Source of the DNA: Maribellus maritimus
GTDB lineage: Bacteria > Bacteroidota > Bacteroidia > Bacteroidales > Prolixibacteraceae
DNA: 64,000 nt
Direction: 5' to 3'
Assembly: GCF_022267315.1 (NCBI RefSeq)
Contig: NZ_JAIKLE010000001.1
Span: 62,001-126,000, forward strand
The notes under the pieces were generated by a model that was not told where the DNA came from, did not search any database, and worked only from the letters and a program-made list of their open reading frames with translations. Made by a program: the position numbers and the translations under genes. Positions within the stretch are counted from its first letter, which is position 1. Each line of letters starts with the position of its first letter. Below, in pieces: positions 60,469 through 64,000 of the stretch.

Positions 60469-60488
60469 TGTTTTTAACAAAAATCTTT

Positions 60489-61736
60489 TTACTCGTAGCG
60501 AAGAGACTCAATCGGATCAAGGCGTGCTGCTTTTTGCGCAGGATAGTAGCCCGAAATAATTCCAACGACAAAACAAAGAATTACTCCCATAACGATCCAC
60601 ATCCAGGGAATAATAAAAGAAACCCCAATTATTACTGAAACGATATTCCCCATAACAATGCCGAGAATAATTCCGAGGAAACCACCAATCTGACCAATTA
60701 TAATAGCTTCAACCAAAAATTGTTGTTTTACCGTGGTTCCTTTTGCACCAATCGCTTTTCTGACGCCAATTTCACGTGTACGTTCAGTAACCGAAACCAG
60801 CATAATATTCATAAGGCCAACTGCTGCGCCCAAAAGAGTTATCAGACCTATAATTGTTGCAACCAATGTAATATTTTTAATATTCTCAAGTAATATATTT
60901 ACCAGGTTATCACTCTTTTCAATATTAAAATCACTTTCATCCAGCGGGTTTAGTCCCCGAACTATTCTGAACGTTGCTTCAGCTTGTCCTGTTGCTGCTT
61001 CAATTAATTCAGGTTGTTCAACCTTAACCTGAACGTTAAAATTCATTTTAGGACGGGCAAAATAGCTCCTTGTATTGCTATATGGAAGGAAACAAACCAA
61101 ATCTCCACCTCCTCCAAATCCACTCCCCCTTGATTTTAATACACCAACAACCCTGTATTTTCCGCCACCAATACTAATTATCTTTTCCAAAGGATTAACG
61201 CCTCCCTTAAATAAACGATTCGCCAAATCGCTGCCGATTAAAACTACGTTTCTGCCACCACTAATATCCTGTACCGTAAAACCTCTGCCCTCTTCAATTT
61301 CATATCCGGCAGTAAACAAATAATTTTCGTCAATTCCACGCACTGAAATATTTGGATTTGTTTTTTCAGAAGCATATTTAACAGTTGCAGCTTCAGTTGC
61401 ACTTACGGATATAGAAGTTGTTGCCGGAAAATCGAACATTTCCTTAAACTCTTTAGCCTGATAAAACGAGATATAGCTGTAATTCCTTGTTCTGTATCTT
61501 TGGTTGCCAACCTGAACACGCATCCCCCTGCTGCTTATAGAAAAAGTATTGGCACCCATAAAAGTAAATTCTTTTGTAATTGAATTTTTTATAGAGTCGA
61601 TTGCAGTTAATATCCCAACAAGTGCAGTAATCCCGACAGCTATTATAAGAACAGTAAGAACAGTTCTCAAAATATTTGAACGAATCGAATGAAGAGCAAT
61701 CCTGATATTTTCAGCAAATAAAGTTGTTTTGCGCAT
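60489..61736 (-). CDS. MacB-type ABC transporter permease
   Basis: A 415-residue protein with the MacB/FtsX plan: an N-terminal helix (about 22-44, [18 protein letters not shown]), a large periplasmic domain (about 50-275), and three C-terminal helices. [20 protein letters not shown] is the conserved coupling region, and [19 protein letters not shown] the typical end. Such permeases work with a MacB-type ATPase and a periplasmic adaptor; neither is adjacent in the window, so the subunits must be elsewhere. Mechanotransmission of lipoproteins, peptides or drugs is possible. Confidence 0.9.
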   Translation of the reverse strand: MRKTTLFAENIRIALHSIRSNILRTVLTVLIIAVGITALVGILTAIDSIKNSITKEFTFMGANTFSISSRGMRVQVGNQRYRTRNYSYISFYQAKEFKEMFDFPATTSISVSATEAATVKYASEKTNPNISVRGIDENYLFTAGYEIEEGRGFTVQDISGGRNVVLIGSDLANRLFKGGVNPLEKIISIGGGKYRVVGVLKSRGSGFGGGGDLVCFLPYSNTRSYFARPKMNFNVQVKVEQPELIEAATGQAEATFRIVRGLNPLDESDFNIEKSDNLVNILLENIKNITLVATIIGLITLLGAAVGLMNIMLVSVTERTREIGVRKAIGAKGTTVKQQFLVEAIIIGQIGGFLGIILGIVMGNIVSVIIGVSFIIPWMWIVMGVILCFVVGIISGYYPAQKAARLDPIESLRYE

Positions 61737-62113
61737 CCTTTTCTGTTTTTCATGTGCAAGTTAGAAAATTCATTTCAACTATTAGTTGCTAAAATACCTG
61801 TTAAATTACAAACAAATCAAATTGAATTTTAACGATTTTTGACGAACAGACGACGGATTTGTTCGATAATTTTCCCTGCTTAAACTTTTTTAACATTTTT
61901 TAAAAAAAGCTTTTTCACGTCTAATTTTAGTCATTTATTCGATAAAAGATAAAGCTAAATATGTTCTATATCAGTTTTTTGATTAAAAAATAGACAATAT
62001 TATTTATTCTGTTAAATATCCATCTCATCAATTTTATCTAACAAGCGAACTTCATTTTACTTGCATTTTGCAAAAATTCCTTTAAAATTTGAACTCCATA
62101 GATTTTAAAGTTT
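61737..62113. other. Intergenic region between divergent permease and pRiA4b-type genes
   Basis: About 375 very AT-rich bases. CTAACTTGC on the minus strand near 61758-61768 is a near match to the -7 box for the permease. TTTTGCAAAA near 62064-62076 is a small palindrome before the plus-strand gene. No gene seen. Confidence 0.4.
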
Positions 62114-62629
62114 ATGATTTATCACTTTAAAATACAGTCTCAGGAATCCACAGATTTTCATTTGGAAATCCAATTAGACGAAAAGCATACTTTTTTCGAT
62201 TTTCATAAGACAATACAAAATTGTTTGGGTTTTGAATCTTATCAGTTGGCTTCGTTTTTTATTTCCGATAAAATGTGGAGGAAGCAAAAAGAAATATCAA
62301 TGCTTGATCTGGGATTTAACGGAGCAGCCTATTTTATCATGCAGAAAACTAAATTATCTGAACTCATAAATTCAAAAGAACAAAAACTCATCTACACTTT
62401 TGATTTTTTTAACGACAGATCATTTTATATAGAACTAACTGGAATTATTATGGAACGAAATCTGAATGAACCGTTAGTCACCCTTAAAGAAGGAAAATCT
62501 CCAGTTCAAATTCTTGGTAATGAAACCAACGAAAGAGAACTGTCAACAATTCGAGAAGAAGAAGTTTATATGGATTTTGGTGAATTAGAAGATTACACCG
62601 AGATTTTTGGTGAGATGGATGACTTTTAA
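62114..62629 (+). CDS. pRiA4b ORF-3-like domain protein
   Basis: A 171-residue soluble protein. IYHFKIQSQESTDFHLEIQL, TFFDFHKTIQNCLGFESYQL and LIYTFDFFNDRSFYIELTGI fit the plasmid pRiA4b ORF-3-like family, which occurs widely on chromosomes. The C-terminal 35 residues are strongly acidic (REEEVYMDFGELEDYTEIFG). Function is unknown. It is followed by a terminator and miaA. Confidence 0.75.
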   Translation: MIYHFKIQSQESTDFHLEIQLDEKHTFFDFHKTIQNCLGFESYQLASFFISDKMWRKQKEISMLDLGFNGAAYFIMQKTKLSELINSKEQKLIYTFDFFNDRSFYIELTGIIMERNLNEPLVTLKEGKSPVQILGNETNERELSTIREEEVYMDFGELEDYTEIFGEMDDF

Positions 62630-62672
62630 AGTTCAAGATTGTAGAGATTAAATTAATTTAGTAACAAATTTC

Positions 62673-62708
62673 AGACTGTTCAATTCATTTTGAGCAGTCT
62701 TTTTTTTG
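62673..62708 (+). terminator. Rho-independent terminator
   Basis: AGACTGTTCA (62673-62682) pairs with TGAGCAGTCT (62691-62700), one G-U pair, eight-base loop, then a T-run to 62708. It ends the pRiA4b-type gene and lies before the chosen start of miaA. Confidence 0.9.
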
Positions 62709-62729
62709 TTCTTTCTTTGCCACATAAAA

Positions 62730-63638
62730 ATGCTTAAAACATTAATAATAATAACAGGTCCTACCGGTATCGGGAAAACGAAGGTAGGGATTACTTTGGC
62801 AAGGTGTTTTAACACTGAAATTGTTTCAGCAGATTCGCGCCAGATTTTCAGGGAACTTTCCATCGGAACCGCTGTGCCCTCATCCCAAGAGCTTTCGTTA
62901 GCCAAACATCATTTTATCCATTCTCACTCAGTCTCCGACGACTACAACGCCAGCAAATATGAAAACGAAGCATTAAGTGTTCTGAAAAACCTGTTTGAAA
63001 AATACAACAATGTAATAATGGTTGGTGGTTCGATGTTGTATATAGATGCAGTTTGCAAAGGTATCGATGTTATGCCCGATGCTGATCCGGAAATCAGACA
63101 AAAATTAAAAAGCAGGCTCGAAACCGAGGGTATTGAAAGCCTGAGGTTACAATTAAAAAAACTAGACCCGGATTATTATAATATTGTAGACCTAAAAAAC
63201 CCAGCACGTATTATCCACGGGCTGGAAGTTTGTTTAACGACAGGGAAAACTTTTTCATCGTTCAGAACCAGCCCCCAAAAAGAACGCCCGTTTCAAATTG
63301 TGAAAATAGGGCTGAATTGCGAAAGAGAAACATTACACGCCAGAATCAACCAACGAGTTGATAAAATGATTGAGGCCGGACTGGAAGATGAAGCAAGAAG
63401 TGTTTACCACCTAAAACATTACAATGCTTTGAACACTGTTGGATATCGTGAGTGGTTTGCTCATTTCAATGGAGAAATATCACGAGAAAAAGCAATTGAA
63501 CTGATAAAAAGAAACTCACGCCGCTATGCCCGCAAACAAATTACCTGGTTTAAAAAAGATACTCAAACTAAATGGTTTGAACCTCACCAGCAGCAAGAAA
63601 TAATTGAGACTATCAAAAAGCAAATTTCAAAAAAATGA
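62730..63638 (+). CDS. miaA: tRNA dimethylallyltransferase
   Basis: A 302-residue enzyme that isopentenylates A37 of tRNAs reading UNN codons. The P-loop is GPTGIGKTKVG, SADSRQIFRELSIGTAVPS holds the catalytic and substrate region, and VGGSMLYIDAVCKGID is conserved. An ATG at 62706 in the same frame lies inside the terminator T-run, so ATG 62730 is the better start. Its stop overlaps the Nudix start (ATGA). Confidence 0.96.
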   Translation: MLKTLIIITGPTGIGKTKVGITLARCFNTEIVSADSRQIFRELSIGTAVPSSQELSLAKHHFIHSHSVSDDYNASKYENEALSVLKNLFEKYNNVIMVGGSMLYIDAVCKGIDVMPDADPEIRQKLKSRLETEGIESLRLQLKKLDPDYYNIVDLKNPARIIHGLEVCLTTGKTFSSFRTSPQKERPFQIVKIGLNCERETLHARINQRVDKMIEAGLEDEARSVYHLKHYNALNTVGYREWFAHFNGEISREKAIELIKRNSRRYARKQITWFKKDTQTKWFEPHQQQEIIETIKKQISKK

Positions 63639-64000
63639 GTGGAGCCGGCAATTTTGTAATTCGTGTTTATGGTTTAATTATCAACGAGAATAATGAAGTT
63701 TTGATTACTGATGAATTTCAACTGGGGATAAAAATGACAAAATTCCCCGGCGGCGGGCTTCAATTTGGAGAAGGACCTGTTGACTGTTTAAAAAGAGAGT
63801 TTCGAGAAGAATGTAATAATCAGGAGATAAAAAAACTGCAACATTTCTACACCACCGACTTTTATCAAAAAGCGCTTTTCTACGAAAACCATCAACTCAT
63901 AAGCATTTATTACAGGGCGGAGCTAAAGAAACCAATAAAATTCAAAATTTCAACTAAACCCTTCGATTTTGAAAAAATGGAAAATGGAAAACAAAGTTTT
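63635..64000 (+). CDS. Nudix hydrolase, cut by the right window edge
   Basis: The ATG overlaps the miaA stop (ATGA), so the two are coupled. The visible 122 residues begin MSGAGNFVIRVYGLIINENN and carry the Nudix box as GGLQFGEGPVDCLKREFREE with the metal-binding Glu pair present; the usual Gly after it is replaced by CNN. The frame is open to the edge. Substrate is unknown; fold assignment is firm. Confidence 0.88.
   Translation, partial: MSGAGNFVIRVYGLIINENNEVLITDEFQLGIKMTKFPGGGLQFGEGPVDCLKREFREECNNQEIKKLQHFYTTDFYQKALFYENHQLISIYYRAELKKPIKFKISTKPFDFEKMENGKQSF

Noticed and set aside
62706-62729. Upstream start for miaA
   Set aside because: It lies in the T-run of the preceding terminator, and the normal MiaA N-terminus begins at 62730.

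Overview
The window is AT-rich chromosomal DNA of a Bacteroidota bacterium. The evidence is a rpsU-xerC-hpf / tRNA-tuf / secE-nusG-rpl-rpoBC block in the order typical of the phylum, promoters of the TTTG-N19-TAnnTTTG type, two giant secreted proteins ending in type IX secretion (T9SS) sorting domains, a PorT/SprT-like barrel beside ubiE, SprB repeats, and a LytS/LytTR pair. The pectin and arabinan/xylan hydrolases and the DUF1080 protein suit a free-living polysaccharide degrader, perhaps of the Marinilabiliales/Prolixibacteraceae; that placement is inference.

Layout. 1-11.3 kb is accessory: a GH28 lipoprotein, a possible 51-aa ORF with its own terminator, a GH43 lipoprotein, an alpha/beta hydrolase, a methyltransferase behind a structured leader, a flavodoxin-fold oxidoreductase, a small membrane protein, a DUF1080 protein, and a five-PAS histidine kinase followed by a TfoX-N protein. 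11.4-19.8 kb holds a 2097-aa T9SS cargo with 16 thrombospondin type 3 units and a 7TM-DISM/LuxR-type regulator. 19.9-24.4 kb holds an etfB-etfA-acyl-CoA dehydrogenase operon, followed by two decayed genes: a short secreted-protein gene with an in-frame stop and a frameshifted remnant of an acyl-CoA dehydrogenase 3' end. 24.7-39.5 kb, all on the minus strand, is the core expression block: rpsU, xerC-like recombinase, hpf, tRNA-Gly, tRNA-Thr, tuf, a tRNA-like remnant without an anticodon arm, secE, nusG, rplK, rplA, rplJ, rplL, an attenuator-like hairpin, rpoB, rpoC and a DUF3467 gene. 39.5-52 kb carries housekeeping and envelope genes: HhH protein, NSS-type transporter, TamL/TamA-like barrel, TrmH-type methyltransferase, porT-like gene, ubiE, a PurL/PurM-like gene, SDR, glycosyltransferase, LytS/LytTR pair and nitroreductase. 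52-58.5 kb is a 2127-aa SprB-repeat T9SS cargo. The right end carries a tiny lipoprotein, gapA, an orphan MacB-type permease, a pRiA4b ORF-3-like protein, miaA and a Nudix gene cut by the window edge.

How they work together. The core block couples elongation factor, ribosomal proteins, secretion subunit, antitermination factor and RNA polymerase in one long transcript array, with a clear promoter before the tRNAs and hairpins after tuf and rplL that could set different expression levels. The PorT-like barrel, TamL-like protein and the two T9SS cargo proteins belong to the outer-membrane and surface side. No CRISPR array, prophage, insertion sequence or recognisable defence island is seen. The most unusual items are the armless tRNA-like element between tuf and secE, the structured leader at 4.2-4.38 kb, and the paired gene remnants at 20.0-20.6 kb.
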